Of a DNA stretch of 64,000 nt, positions 25,160 through 33,877 are shown piece after piece. The DNA is from JAJRAG01 sp050010535 (GTDB lineage: Archaea; Thermoplasmatota; Thermoplasmata; Methanomassiliicoccales; JACIVX01), in assembly GCA_050010535.1 (NCBI GenBank), contig JBEKKT010000002.1, forward strand, positions 13,198-77,197. The letters are read 5' to 3'. A program made the position numbers and the translations under genes. Each line of letters starts with the position of its first letter. The stretch's first letter is position 1. The notes beneath the pieces were generated by a model. It ran no database searches. It worked only from the letters and a program-made list of their open reading frames with translations, and was not told where the DNA came from.

Positions 25160-25308
25160 AGACTCCACATGGATATGGAACTCTCTAGGATTCTTGAGAT
25201 TCCTGAATACCAGGATACCGCAAATTACTCGATCTCTATGCGACTCTTGTCAGGAGTTTGAATCGCTTGGACATCCACAGAGTGAGGAGTGACAAGCTTG
25301 AGAGCCAT
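25160..25308 (+). pseudogene. Relic of a restriction-methylase 3' end
   Basis: 149 bases match the last ~135 bases of the restriction-methylase gene and the first bases after it (33584-33734) at about 90 percent. The match covers ATGGATATGGAACTCTCTAG and TTTGAATCGCTTGGACATCC and runs through the stop codon into the following sequence. Small indels break the frame. It shows that a related gene once lay here in the same orientation and was mostly lost or replaced. Confidence 0.75.
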
Positions 25309-25331
25309 TTCCCCTGCCTGAAAAGTGAACC

Positions 25332-26195
25332 CTACGGTAAGTATTTCCCCGCCATCTCTCCGATGCACATCAGGCACATAATGACTGTGAGAGAGTCCTT
25401 TTCAGTAAACTTGCTTGTGTCCCTGCCATGCAGGATAGGATGCCTGAAGTCCTTGCTATATATTTCGCCGCCATATTTCCGATTGAAAGCCTTGTGGCTC
25501 CTGTCGGAGAATCCCCAAATCTCCCCGGCTAGGGCAGCCGACGTCCATTGGACAGGTTTGCCCTTCTTGCCTAAGACTGGTTTACCACTCACCAATTTGA
25601 CCCTGCTATTGTATAACGGATCAACGATTCCCTTTGCGACACCTATGTCCCAGACCAGACCCTCGGCTTGTGGGAGCAACACAGAGACTGATGAGACATA
25701 ATCCCTGTTCTTATGATGCTCTAGTCCCTTGGTGAGGATATCAAGTCGATTCCGTGGAATTCTTGATTGACGGAACAACTTCTCTACGTCATTCAGCATG
25801 TCGAGTCTTCTAAATACGGCTTTGAGCTCGTCCCATGCAGCCTCAAGGTTTTCATCTGGTTTGTACCTGTCATAGCATGCAAAGAGGGCGGCTAGTGATA
25901 GCGGACCCATCCAATCAAATTCCTTAATAAACATCTCGAACTCAGGGTCATTCATCCTTTCAAATTCCTTAAGGAACCCAGGGCTGGCAATTCCTTTGAG
26001 GATGCTCGATGCTAGGGAGAAGTCTGGCGGTTCGATATTAGTAAGTCCGAACTCTGGCGTTCTCAAATTCTGAGAGATCAATTGAATATGCTTCGTCATT
26101 TTCTGTATCTGCTTGACCAACGGATGGATGACCTTGTCAATATCGGACATCAGCAAGAATGCCCCGTCGTCTTCCTTCTCATTTGTTCTTTCCAA
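25332..26195 (-). CDS. HEPN-like protein, possible toxin/abortive-infection factor
   Basis: A 287-residue protein starting at TTG 26195 after GGTGGTGATG. The C-terminal half is all-helical with VLLPQAEGLVWDI and, at residues 251-256, RHPILH, an R-x4-H motif like that of HEPN RNases, followed by the helix KDSLTVIMCLMC. The N-terminal half is helical and acidic. HEPN proteins with this order occur in many defence loci as RNA-cutting effectors. Function here is inference. It shares a duplicated promoter block with the nuclease gene beyond it. Confidence 0.6.
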   Translation of the reverse strand: MERTNEKEDDGAFLLMSDIDKVIHPLVKQIQKMTKHIQLISQNLRTPEFGLTNIEPPDFSLASSILKGIASPGFLKEFERMNDPEFEMFIKEFDWMGPLSLAALFACYDRYKPDENLEAAWDELKAVFRRLDMLNDVEKLFRQSRIPRNRLDILTKGLEHHKNRDYVSSVSVLLPQAEGLVWDIGVAKGIVDPLYNSRVKLVSGKPVLGKKGKPVQWTSAALAGEIWGFSDRSHKAFNRKYGGEIYSKDFRHPILHGRDTSKFTEKDSLTVIMCLMCIGEMAGKYLP

Positions 26196-26217
26196 GCATC
26201 ATCACCACCACTAGTTG

Positions 26218-26252
26218 TGGATGCCTTTGCACGATAATAGTTGTGCTTGAGG
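26218..26252 (-). promoter_or_regulatory. Duplicated promoter block, copy B
   Basis: Second copy of the block at 25120-25154. The TATA-like AACTATTATC (minus strand, 26233-26242) lies about 25 bases before a predicted start near 26212, giving a short leader to the TTG at 26195. Two neighbouring leftward genes with the same control block are probably co-regulated. Confidence 0.55.
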
Positions 26253-26426
26253 AGTTTGGCAACTCAAAAGCGAGGCGAGATTCTTTATTTTCAGGGACGT
26301 GCAAAGGATGTGACGCCATCATCGGGAGGAGCCGAAGACGTCATCGACCAAGACTTAGTTCGAATTGAGAGTCTGGGCATCTTTAATACAAGGGAAGCCA
26401 ATAAAGCATACTTGTGGCCATATAAC

Positions 26427-26750
26427 ATGACGCCCTCGTCTCAGCCACAAACGCCTCACCAACAGGTGAGGTCATTCTGGATTCTGCGATTCTTCGTGAA
26501 CCGATATAATGAGGAGCCTAGAGAGAAGCCTGTCTTTGTCCATGATGTATGTCAATCGGTTCAGAGAATGATGGACGTCACTCTCCGTGATGATGACATA
26601 AAGGTATGTGTTACCTTTCTTGCGGATAAAGAATTACTCGAGACACACCCAGTTGGATACGGCGTTGCCTATCGTATAAGCGAAAAAGGCTTTGAGGAGT
26701 TTCAAAAAAGCAGAGGAATCCTATCTACGATCTTACTCTGGCCTCGCTAG
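26427..26750 (+). CDS. Small winged-helix protein
   Basis: 107 residues from ATG 26427. A TATA-like CCAATAAAGCATAC about 25 bases upstream suggests a leaderless message. The protein has SFWILRFFVNRYNEEP, DVCQSVQRMMDVTLRDDDIKVCVTFLADKELL and GVAYRISEKGFEEFQ, which is the helix-helix-wing order of a winged-helix domain. It likely regulates a neighbour. Its 3' end overlaps the convergent membrane protein gene by 18 bases. An open frame extends upstream to 26241 but lacks a start signal. Confidence 0.6.
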   Translation: MTPSSQPQTPHQQVRSFWILRFFVNRYNEEPREKPVFVHDVCQSVQRMMDVTLRDDDIKVCVTFLADKELLETHPVGYGVAYRISEKGFEEFQKSRGILSTILLWPR

Positions 26751-27533
26751 GTGGTGTCTAGCTTGCATCCATTCGATCTGATAACCACTCTGAGTTGTCT
26801 TGATGAGTGTCGGAGCAATCCATCCCGACTCAAGACTCACCCAATGCTCCTCGTCAGCTACGTAGTTGAGTGCATCATCGGCAAAACCGACGTCCGAGAT
26901 TAGTAGGACCTCAAAGAGGTTAGATCCTGCGTCTTTTACCAGTTTTGAGAGATTCTCCATGAACGTCCTTACATACTCGGCATTAACCATCTCCGTCTTG
27001 TTTCTGACCAGCTCAATCAGTACAAGAGAATCTCGCATGTTGATCACTGCATCAAACGTGTAAGTACCCTTCTTGCCCTTGATGCTGTGGTCGAAATCAA
27101 CTATCTCTGGGTTCTTGTTTACGGCTCGATCTATTGATGGAAAAATCCTCCGCAGTTTCCACACGACATCATCCAATAAGCTATCCTTTGAACGAGGCGA
27201 AAACTCAAACACCGTGAGGAAGGCATATGATACATATCTTTCGTTCCAGTCTTTCAGAGCCTGAGCGGCCCGAATGATTCTTCTCCCAGAAAAAATGGCC
27301 AATACTATCATGACAATGAAAGTCAAGATGAAGATCTCGTAGAAGTAACTCCAATGCGATCCACCGAATGCGAGAAAAGCTGCATAGATGATTGCCAAAC
27401 CAACCATTATCATAACCCACCAGAGCGTGAATCTGAAAGTGTCGACCACATCGAACACTTTCTTGGCAAGTTCCAGGGCTTCGGTTTGATCTTGTTCCAT
27501 TGACTCAGTCGAAGTGGCGTTCTTTGGGTTCAT
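26733..27533 (-). CDS. Two-TM protein with nuclease-like domain
   Basis: 266 residues. Two membrane helices lie at about residues 36-57 and 64-85 (LWWVMIMVGLAIIYAAFLAF; IFILTFIVMIVLAIF). A soluble domain follows with GTYTFDAVINMRDSLVLIELVRNKTEM (about residues 155-182), an Asp ... Glu-x3-Lys arrangement like the PD-(D/E)XK core of Mrr-type enzymes, though the usual ExK spacing is altered. Membrane-anchored effectors of this kind occur in defence systems. Alternatively it is a DNA-binding but inactive relative. Confidence 0.55.
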   Translation of the reverse strand: MNPKNATSTESMEQDQTEALELAKKVFDVVDTFRFTLWWVMIMVGLAIIYAAFLAFGGSHWSYFYEIFILTFIVMIVLAIFSGRRIIRAAQALKDWNERYVSYAFLTVFEFSPRSKDSLLDDVVWKLRRIFPSIDRAVNKNPEIVDFDHSIKGKKGTYTFDAVINMRDSLVLIELVRNKTEMVNAEYVRTFMENLSKLVKDAGSNLFEVLLISDVGFADDALNYVADEEHWVSLESGWIAPTLIKTTQSGYQIEWMQARHHLARPE

Positions 27534-27734
27534 CCCACATCATCGAATCTTACGATACAGAATGTGGTATAAGGAGGCTGTTGGAACGCCGTTCAAACGC
27601 TTCGGATTATTAGTCGATATCTCTAGAATCGGATTCCAACCTGCATCTTCTATTACCCCCTCCATTCAAGAAAGGAAGGTGATAGAACGAAACACCAATC
27701 CGACGTAACCAACACAAATCGAGGTCAAGAGAAT

Positions 27735-27926
27735 GTGAACGCCATCAAAGTTCTAGATGAAGGACAGAAGGACTTGCTCTGGACGGTTAGCGACAGAAGA
27801 CCCGAGTCTTACTTTCTTGATGTGGATGGAGGGGGAAGGCTTGTCCTCATACTTGAGCAGGCAAAGTGTCTCGGCATCACCGTCCTGCCGAGGATACGTT
27901 GCCATCCAATGAAGGGAAGTGCGTGA
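27735..27926 (+). CDS. Small protein, 63 residues, upstream of Cas4-like gene
   Basis: GTG 27735 to TGA 27926, whose last bases overlap the GTG start of the next gene (GTGA). It includes SYFLDVDGGGRLVLILEQAKCLGITVLP. The coupled stop-start and coding-like composition support it. No family is recognised. The 200 bases before it (27534-27734) show no convincing gene. Confidence 0.4.
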   Translation: MNAIKVLDEGQKDLLWTVSDRRPESYFLDVDGGGRLVLILEQAKCLGITVLPRIRCHPMKGSA

Positions 27927-28708
27927 CCTTGTCATCACTAACCCCCAGGGCTATTGTCCCCGTTAGTGCCCTATGCACATATCTGGAAAACCGGGAAGAA
28001 GCATACGATAGGTACGTACTTTGCAAAAGGCCGCTCCCTACATCCGCAATGATTCAGGGCGACCTAGAGCACATGTCCCGTTATTTTGCGACAGAAGATC
28101 TTCAAAAAACGTACTTCACGGCCAAGAATGAGGACGAGCTGAGGAACACCTATGCTATCATAAGCGATTCGGTTCAGCGAGCCATAGTGGAATGCGAGAG
28201 GAAATACAGCTACCTCGGCTATGATATTGAGCCTATGAGTGGCGAAATCCTTAACCGCCTTCGAATCGAGGAAGACATCAGAGTTGTAGCTGCAACGAAC
28301 CTGATGCGGGATGGGGTCAGGGGATTGAATCTAGTGTGCCAATTGCTACCTCAACAGGTCGAGCTACCGCTTCGGTCGGAATCATACGGACTTGAGGGCA
28401 GATTGGATGCACTATGCTTCACAGGGAGTGCCTACTTTCCAGTGGAGTATAAGACTGGGAGGGTGCCAGACGGAAAACCAAGGCTCTCCCACGAGCTACA
28501 ATTGACCGCATATTGCATGCTGCTCGAAGAAAACCTTCAGACCGTCTGCCACTACGGAGAGATCTACTACACAAGATACTTCCGCAGGGTTCCCGTCTTC
28601 ATATCCGACAAGGCAAAAGACGAGGTCTTGGAGATTAGGGACAAATTCCTCACGACATGCACAGGTTCGTCTGAATTAGTCATTGGCATGGGGGGTTTCG
28701 AGATATGA
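27923..28708 (+). CDS. Cas4/RecB-like PD-(D/E)XK nuclease
   Basis: 261 residues from GTG 27923. The order is that of Cas4: VPVSALCTYLENREEAYDRY at the N-terminus, LEGRLDALC (active-site Asp, about residue 162), FPVEYKTGRVP (Glu and Lys, about 171-174) and HELQLTAYCMLLEE (the QxxxY motif). The N-terminal Cys is present, but the C-terminal cluster of three Cys that completes the iron-sulphur site in Cas4 is absent; only one Cys remains near the end. It overlaps the HerA-like gene by four bases, so the two probably work together. There is no CRISPR array in the window. Confidence 0.8.
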   Translation: MTLSSLTPRAIVPVSALCTYLENREEAYDRYVLCKRPLPTSAMIQGDLEHMSRYFATEDLQKTYFTAKNEDELRNTYAIISDSVQRAIVECERKYSYLGYDIEPMSGEILNRLRIEEDIRVVAATNLMRDGVRGLNLVCQLLPQQVELPLRSESYGLEGRLDALCFTGSAYFPVEYKTGRVPDGKPRLSHELQLTAYCMLLEENLQTVCHYGEIYYTRYFRRVPVFISDKAKDEVLEIRDKFLTTCTGSSELVIGMGGFEI

Positions 28709-30192
28709 TGGAGGGAGCAGATATGCCTTCAGCAACCCTCGGAAGAATTGTCCAAACTGAGCATGAGCCTTTGATTATAACTCCCAACATTAAGCGGCTC
28801 ACTGCCTATGTTGCAGAGTCGCTGAAAGAAAGGGTCGGGGAGAGCTCGTTTCTTGTTGCCGAGGGAGAAGATGGCGGCCCCGTGCTACTGTGCCGTGTTA
28901 AGAGGATTGAAAGCTTTCCTAAAGCGTCGAGCATAATCTTCAGGGCCCAGTCCGAGTTCGTCACAAGGCTTGAGTTGGAGCCAATTGGACAGATAACCAG
29001 TCTTGGCATCAGCCCAATGCCAAATCATGATTTCCACAATTATAAACTAAGGTGGGCGAGTCCAGACGAATTAAGAGTCTGCTATGGGGTGCCCACAGAA
29101 GGTCTTCTCTGCGGAGACCTCATGGCTGACCAGGACACTCCAGTGATACCATACAGGGTCCCGAGTGAGCTGTTGTATCGCAGCCTCTTCATTTGCGGAG
29201 CGAAGGGGAGCGGCAAGACCACTTGCCTTCGGTCACTATTACCGAACTTCGTTTGTAAAGATAGCGGTAACATTTCCAACCCCTCCATCGTGATTTTGGA
29301 CGTTGAGGGCGAATTTTCGCAACAATCAATCGTAAAGAGGTTTGTAGATGCTGGAGCTGAGACGAATCTTCGCATCATCTCAACAGACCCGGGCATGGCA
29401 ACATCGACTCTCAGTCTTCCTCAAGTGCACTATGAACACTTTGCATATTTCGCTCCTGACTTGCCATTGCCATCGCTTACCGCTCTCGAATCAATCTACA
29501 AACAACTGCTGTTCTCATATCGGGAAAGGGGGATCGTTCGCCGTGCCGAGGACGTTCTAAAGGATATTCGGGAGGCCGCATGGCGTCAACCAGGCATACA
29601 CACCTCTCAAAGGGAGGCAATCGTGCGAGTAACTATGTCTGGTCTTTTTTCAATGTTCGACCAGGAGAACCTGCCACCTCTGCTTCCCGAAGATCTCGTC
29701 AAACCTGGGAGAGTGTCGATTATTGACGTGAGCTCTCTGACGGACGACCAGCAAAGAGTTGTCGCACTGTATCTCTTGTCAACATTTGCGACCTACAAGA
29801 CCAGGTCTCAAGACTCTACTGGGCTCCTGCTAGTGATGGACGAAGCTCAGAAGCTGTTCCCGCACAGGGGAGACCTCAAGAAAGACTATGCGCACAGACT
29901 CGCCAGATTTGTAAGTGGTATAGTCCACCGTGGGCGAAGAAGGAGATACGGTGTTGTCCTGGCAACGCAGTATCCTTCTGACGTTTCCAAAGAGGTTGTT
30001 GAGCTATGCGATACCAAAATCGTCTTCAAGATGAGTGGGCCAATAGATTGGCTCAAAATGACCCTCGGTGGTTCAGGATTCGCTCGTTCTGCATCTGAGT
30101 TGAGCGTGGGCGAAGCCTATGTTGTCTCAACAGGTCTGAACATCCAGCAACCCGCAAGAGTAAGGTTTCCTGCTGTGGAGACGAGCGAATGA
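28705..30192 (+). CDS. HerA/FtsK-like DNA translocase ATPase
   Basis: A 495-residue ATPase. The N-terminal domain (about 1-130) is HerA-like beta rich. The motor has Walker A ICGAKGSGKTTCLRS (about residues 163-177), Walker B LLLVMDEAQKLF (about 373-384), a conserved RGRRRRYGVVLATQYP arginine and sensor region, and the C-terminal part SVGEAYVVS. HerA hexamers pump DNA for a nuclease partner, classically NurA. Here the partner is probably the overlapping Cas4-like protein. The start codon overlaps the previous stop (ATGATGG). Confidence 0.85.
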   Translation: MMEGADMPSATLGRIVQTEHEPLIITPNIKRLTAYVAESLKERVGESSFLVAEGEDGGPVLLCRVKRIESFPKASSIIFRAQSEFVTRLELEPIGQITSLGISPMPNHDFHNYKLRWASPDELRVCYGVPTEGLLCGDLMADQDTPVIPYRVPSELLYRSLFICGAKGSGKTTCLRSLLPNFVCKDSGNISNPSIVILDVEGEFSQQSIVKRFVDAGAETNLRIISTDPGMATSTLSLPQVHYEHFAYFAPDLPLPSLTALESIYKQLLFSYRERGIVRRAEDVLKDIREAAWRQPGIHTSQREAIVRVTMSGLFSMFDQENLPPLLPEDLVKPGRVSIIDVSSLTDDQQRVVALYLLSTFATYKTRSQDSTGLLLVMDEAQKLFPHRGDLKKDYAHRLARFVSGIVHRGRRRRYGVVLATQYPSDVSKEVVELCDTKIVFKMSGPIDWLKMTLGGSGFARSASELSVGEAYVVSTGLNIQQPARVRFPAVETSE

Positions 30193-30304
30193 CTGTTTCT
30201 ATAGTGATTCCTAACCCGATGATCATATCTAGACAGGTTCAAATCTGCCACCCCGTAATGTATTGTGTCGATTGCCTAGTCTATTTGCCAGGAGGGATAC
30301 GACT

Positions 30305-30730
30305 GTGCCAAGGAGAAAGAAGTACAAGGATCCAAGCAAATTGCGGTGTGTCAACATAGCCAAAAGCCGCATGTACCATAGTAGTGAGGACTGTCGGGAG
30401 TGTCCAGACGAAGGGGAGTGCGCCCTAATTCACAGTCCAGTGAAGCACCATGTTTCATACAGGGAAAATCGGACTATTAATCTGACACCATCGCAGCATT
30501 TTGACCGACATTTCGGGTGTGACAAATGCTATCTCTGCAAGACTGAAGGAGTTCATAAGAGATATTTCGCACCAGTTGACCCCAGGACTGGAAAAGGATA
30601 TGGGGACCTCAACAAACACGGGAATCATTCGTGGCCCCACACCGGACGCTGGATTTTGGTTTGTGACCAGTGCCATCCATCTGCCATTGGATTGCGAATC
30701 TCATCGGAAGGTATGAGGGCGACATCCTGA
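30305..30730 (+). CDS. Cys/His-rich zinc-binding protein
   Basis: 141 residues from GTG 30305, nine bases after AGGAGG (about 30291-30296). It has two Cys clusters: CVNIAKSRMYHSSEDCRECPDEGEC in the first half, and CDKCYLCKTEG with HSWPHTGRWILVCDQCHPS in the second. CxxC pairs separated by a His-rich turn suggest treble-clef zinc folds, and an HNH-like nuclease is possible, but I cannot identify the catalytic His pair. It lies between the HerA-like and restriction-methylase genes. Confidence 0.6.
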   Translation: MPRRKKYKDPSKLRCVNIAKSRMYHSSEDCRECPDEGECALIHSPVKHHVSYRENRTINLTPSQHFDRHFGCDKCYLCKTEGVHKRYFAPVDPRTGKGYGDLNKHGNHSWPHTGRWILVCDQCHPSAIGLRISSEGMRATS

Positions 30731-30862
30731 TTAGTCGACACGCTTGCGACAATCCACATCCTATTCGCAGACGACCAAATTCAAAAATCGCCTATGCCCC
30801 CACCTACCAAAAGATAATGACAAGGAAGGCGCATTTATCCAGCGTATTGAAGGGAGAAGGAG

Positions 30863-33718
30863 ATGGGGGCAGTCACCGAGAACACGGTAAATGACCTATT
30901 AGCACAATTTCTGCGTGAGAAAGGACTCCACATAGTAACTCAGTACACGGGGAGAACCCTCCAAGGCAGGAGTCAACCCGATTTCGTTGTTCAGGACTCG
31001 GGCCTCGTCTTCGGAGAGGGGGAGTGGGAGTCTTCCTTCATGAAAGGCCTGAAACAAGCGTATGATTTCGGCTCGCTCGGTGGCGCAAGCGGATCATTTG
31101 TGATATCATATCCTGACAGTGCAAAAGAAATCATCAACAGGCGACTCAAGGACTCAGCAACGCCAGCAACGTTACTCAGAGGAGTCAAGTTGCGGGGTCT
31201 CCTATTCATGAAGGATGCCAAGGCTGTGCTCTTCAAAGGGGAAATCGATGAGGTTTTTGACTGGCTCAGGAATGGCATCATGCACAAGCCCTGGAAAGAA
31301 GATGCTGGAGCCTTTGTGTCTTTAATGAGAGACATCGTAGAAAGTCTATCAGGATACCTGCCAACCTCTGGCGACTATCCTACCTTTTTCGAGCACATCA
31401 TTGCCACAATGCCAAAGGATGCTGGAGAATTAGACACGGCTAAACGGGCAGCGGCGTATCTCCTTCTGAATCAGATTGTCTTCTATCGAATAATGGGCCA
31501 GGCGAGATACGAGCAACTCGAACCAGACAGCATAGAAATTCCATCGGACTTACACAGAATTTACTTCAAGAGGGTTCTCGAAGACAACTACGCTGCGGTG
31601 TTCCAGAGTGATATTTCTTCCTTGTTCCCTGACAAGGCTCTACCGTTCATCAAGGACATGATCACCTATGTGAACGCAATTCAACCTGAGTCGTTCACCC
31701 GAGACCTTCTAGGAAGCATCTTCCATGAGTTGATACCGCCGATTGTGAGGAAGTCCGTGGCAGCCTACTACACAAATCCAGAGGCTGCACGCCTTCTGGC
31801 GAAACTGACAATTGAGAAAAATGATGCTGAGGTGGCGGACTTCGCTTGTGGTTCTGGGACACTCCTAATGGCGGCCTATGACAGGAAGGCTGAGCTTTTG
31901 AATGGGGAGTTGACAGAGGTCGACCACAAGAGGTTCTTAGAGAATGAGATCACGGGTTGCGACATAATGCCCTTTGCCGCCCACTTGGCCGTGGTCCAAC
32001 TGGCGTTGAGACACCATTCTTTCCTGACCGACAAGGTGAGAATTGCAGTGCAGGACTCCACCTCCCTGCTGCCAGGTGTCGTTATAGCACCTCTGGAGTC
32101 TTCGATGCCCACAGGTCAGACAAGCCTCGTGTTCTTTGACGACGAAGATAGACAGAAGTACATGATAAGAAAGGGTGCGATATCGGGTCGTGGCGAAGGG
32201 CACGTCTTCAGGATAGACAATCTGGATGCCGTCCTGATGAATCCTCCGTTCACGAGGAAGCAACTCATTGGTAAGGAGTATCGGAGAATCCTCACAGACC
32301 GTTTCCCAGAGTATTCCGAATACGAGAGCAAAGAGCAGTCTCTGTTTGGTTACTTCGTGTTCTTGGCCGACCGATTTCTGAAAGTTGGTGGGAGGATGGG
32401 GTTCGTCCTACCATCATCGTCCATTCGACAGACAAGTTCGGAAGGTATGAGAGATCTCATTAGGAGAAAATATGACCTGGAGTATCTGATACTGAGTGGC
32501 CATCGAATGGCATTTTCCGAGGACGCCTCATTCAGTGAGATTTTGTTGGTTGCAAGGAAACGCAAGCCTTCCAGTAAGCCTAAGGAGACCTTCATACTCG
32601 CCACAATAAAGGAGAAACCGTCTCTGGACAATGTTGGGTCCTTTGTTGGCAAGTTGAAAGATGCCTACTCGATGGCTGAATCTGGTTTGCCGTTGAAACA
32701 TGATGTTTTGAAATCTGATGAGCTTGACATCAAGGTTGGTTTGAGAGCGGACCTAATGAACGCTGACTGGCTGGCGTTGCTGCCTGGTGAGGAGCTAATC
32801 GGAGTGGACGTGTCAAGATGTGTTGGATTCACGAGACTCGTAGACATAATCCAAGAAGATGGAATAATCCAGGGGATAAGATTTGAAGGATCTAGCGACT
32901 ACGTCAACGTCAAGAACACCATCATCTCCAGAAAGAGAGAGGAAAGAACGAGGATGAACTGGGAAATCATGGAAGAATCCGAGGAAGGCGTGAAAGCGGT
33001 CAACACAAGGAGTGGCGCAGGAGTGAAGGTGCCTTGGAATGTCTTGAAACCTGCTGCACGTACACCATCAGGAATGTCAGTGATGGAAATCACCACACCA
33101 CTCGACTATGCTGTCGAAGACCGATTCCTCAATGACGATTTCTTCTGGGATGAGCCTAACCCAGATGCTGTTGTTGCCAAGAGGAAGTCGCATCTCAAGA
33201 GCAGAGAGGGGAGATTGCTTATTGCGGGAAGAAATCATATCAACATCACCAGCGGAGGCACGTATTTCATAGCTTTTTGCTCCGAGAAGGAAATAGTACC
33301 GACATGGAGCTTCTGGTCAGTGAAGTTGGATAACGCTAACGATGCAAGAATCCTCTGTCTCTGGTTGAATTCAGTCTACTGTCTATCCAACTTGTACGAT
33401 TGTAAGATAACGGGTACGGGGGTCTATATCGGATGGCTGAAACCTGACCTGCTAAAGCTGTTCGTACCAGATATCAGGAATCTTCCCTCTGAGAAGAAGG
33501 ATGAATTGCTTAGCTTGTTTCGGTATGTGAGTGGTCAGGCATTGCCACCACTGCTGCGACAACTGAAGGATGTCAATCAGGTGAGACTCCACATGGATAT
33601 GGAACTCTCTAGAATTCTTGAGATTCCTGAATACCAGGATACCGCAAGATTAATCGACATCTATGCGATTCTTGTCAAGAAGTTTGAATCGCTTGGACAT
33701 CCACAGAGTGAGGAGTGA
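30863..33718 (+). CDS. Fused restriction-modification enzyme (type IIG-like)
   Basis: A 951-residue protein. The N-terminal region (about 1-100) resembles a restriction nuclease: SQPDFVVQDSGLVFGEGEWES has an Asp and a Glu pair. The central adenine methyltransferase has motif I ADFACGSGTLL (about residues 328-338) and the catalytic NPPF (about 459). The C-terminal ~300 residues look like a target-recognition domain (GWLKPDLLKLFVPDI). Eco57I-type enzymes and BREX PglX have a similar plan; length favours IIG. The ATG follows GGAGAAGGAG, and a TATA-like GCATTTATCC is about 27 bases upstream. A relic of its 3' end is at 25160. Confidence 0.85.
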   Translation: MGAVTENTVNDLLAQFLREKGLHIVTQYTGRTLQGRSQPDFVVQDSGLVFGEGEWESSFMKGLKQAYDFGSLGGASGSFVISYPDSAKEIINRRLKDSATPATLLRGVKLRGLLFMKDAKAVLFKGEIDEVFDWLRNGIMHKPWKEDAGAFVSLMRDIVESLSGYLPTSGDYPTFFEHIIATMPKDAGELDTAKRAAAYLLLNQIVFYRIMGQARYEQLEPDSIEIPSDLHRIYFKRVLEDNYAAVFQSDISSLFPDKALPFIKDMITYVNAIQPESFTRDLLGSIFHELIPPIVRKSVAAYYTNPEAARLLAKLTIEKNDAEVADFACGSGTLLMAAYDRKAELLNGELTEVDHKRFLENEITGCDIMPFAAHLAVVQLALRHHSFLTDKVRIAVQDSTSLLPGVVIAPLESSMPTGQTSLVFFDDEDRQKYMIRKGAISGRGEGHVFRIDNLDAVLMNPPFTRKQLIGKEYRRILTDRFPEYSEYESKEQSLFGYFVFLADRFLKVGGRMGFVLPSSSIRQTSSEGMRDLIRRKYDLEYLILSGHRMAFSEDASFSEILLVARKRKPSSKPKETFILATIKEKPSLDNVGSFVGKLKDAYSMAESGLPLKHDVLKSDELDIKVGLRADLMNADWLALLPGEELIGVDVSRCVGFTRLVDIIQEDGIIQGIRFEGSSDYVNVKNTIISRKREERTRMNWEIMEESEEGVKAVNTRSGAGVKVPWNVLKPAARTPSGMSVMEITTPLDYAVEDRFLNDDFFWDEPNPDAVVAKRKSHLKSREGRLLIAGRNHINITSGGTYFIAFCSEKEIVPTWSFWSVKLDNANDARILCLWLNSVYCLSNLYDCKITGTGVYIGWLKPDLLKLFVPDIRNLPSEKKDELLSLFRYVSGQALPPLLRQLKDVNQVRLHMDMELSRILEIPEYQDTARLIDIYAILVKKFESLGHPQSEE

Positions 33719-33859
33719 CAAGCTGAAGAGCCATGCCTCCTGGTTTGCTTCTGCTCCGCTCGATTTCATCTCAATACGTGCGAGTGAATCGGAGGCGTAT
33801 CGCTTGTGTCTCATTGCTGCCTTGACATCAACACAAACTATAAATTATATCTAAATGCT

Positions 33860-33877
33860 TACTATTAGTGCATAGTA
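33860..33877. promoter_or_regulatory. Inverted repeat in promoter of the radical SAM cassette
   Basis: TACTAT (33860-33865) and ATAGTA (33872-33877) form a perfect inverted repeat with a six-base spacer. It lies about 15 bases before a TATA-like TATTATTTAA (33891-33900) in a strongly AT-rich 200-bp gap with no gene. A dimeric repressor such as the winged-helix protein encoded just downstream could bind it. Confidence 0.45.

Noticed and set aside
27923..28708. A CRISPR-Cas locus around the Cas4-like gene
   Set aside because: No repeat-spacer array and no cas1, cas2 or effector gene are seen in the window; the protein also lacks the C-terminal Cys triad.
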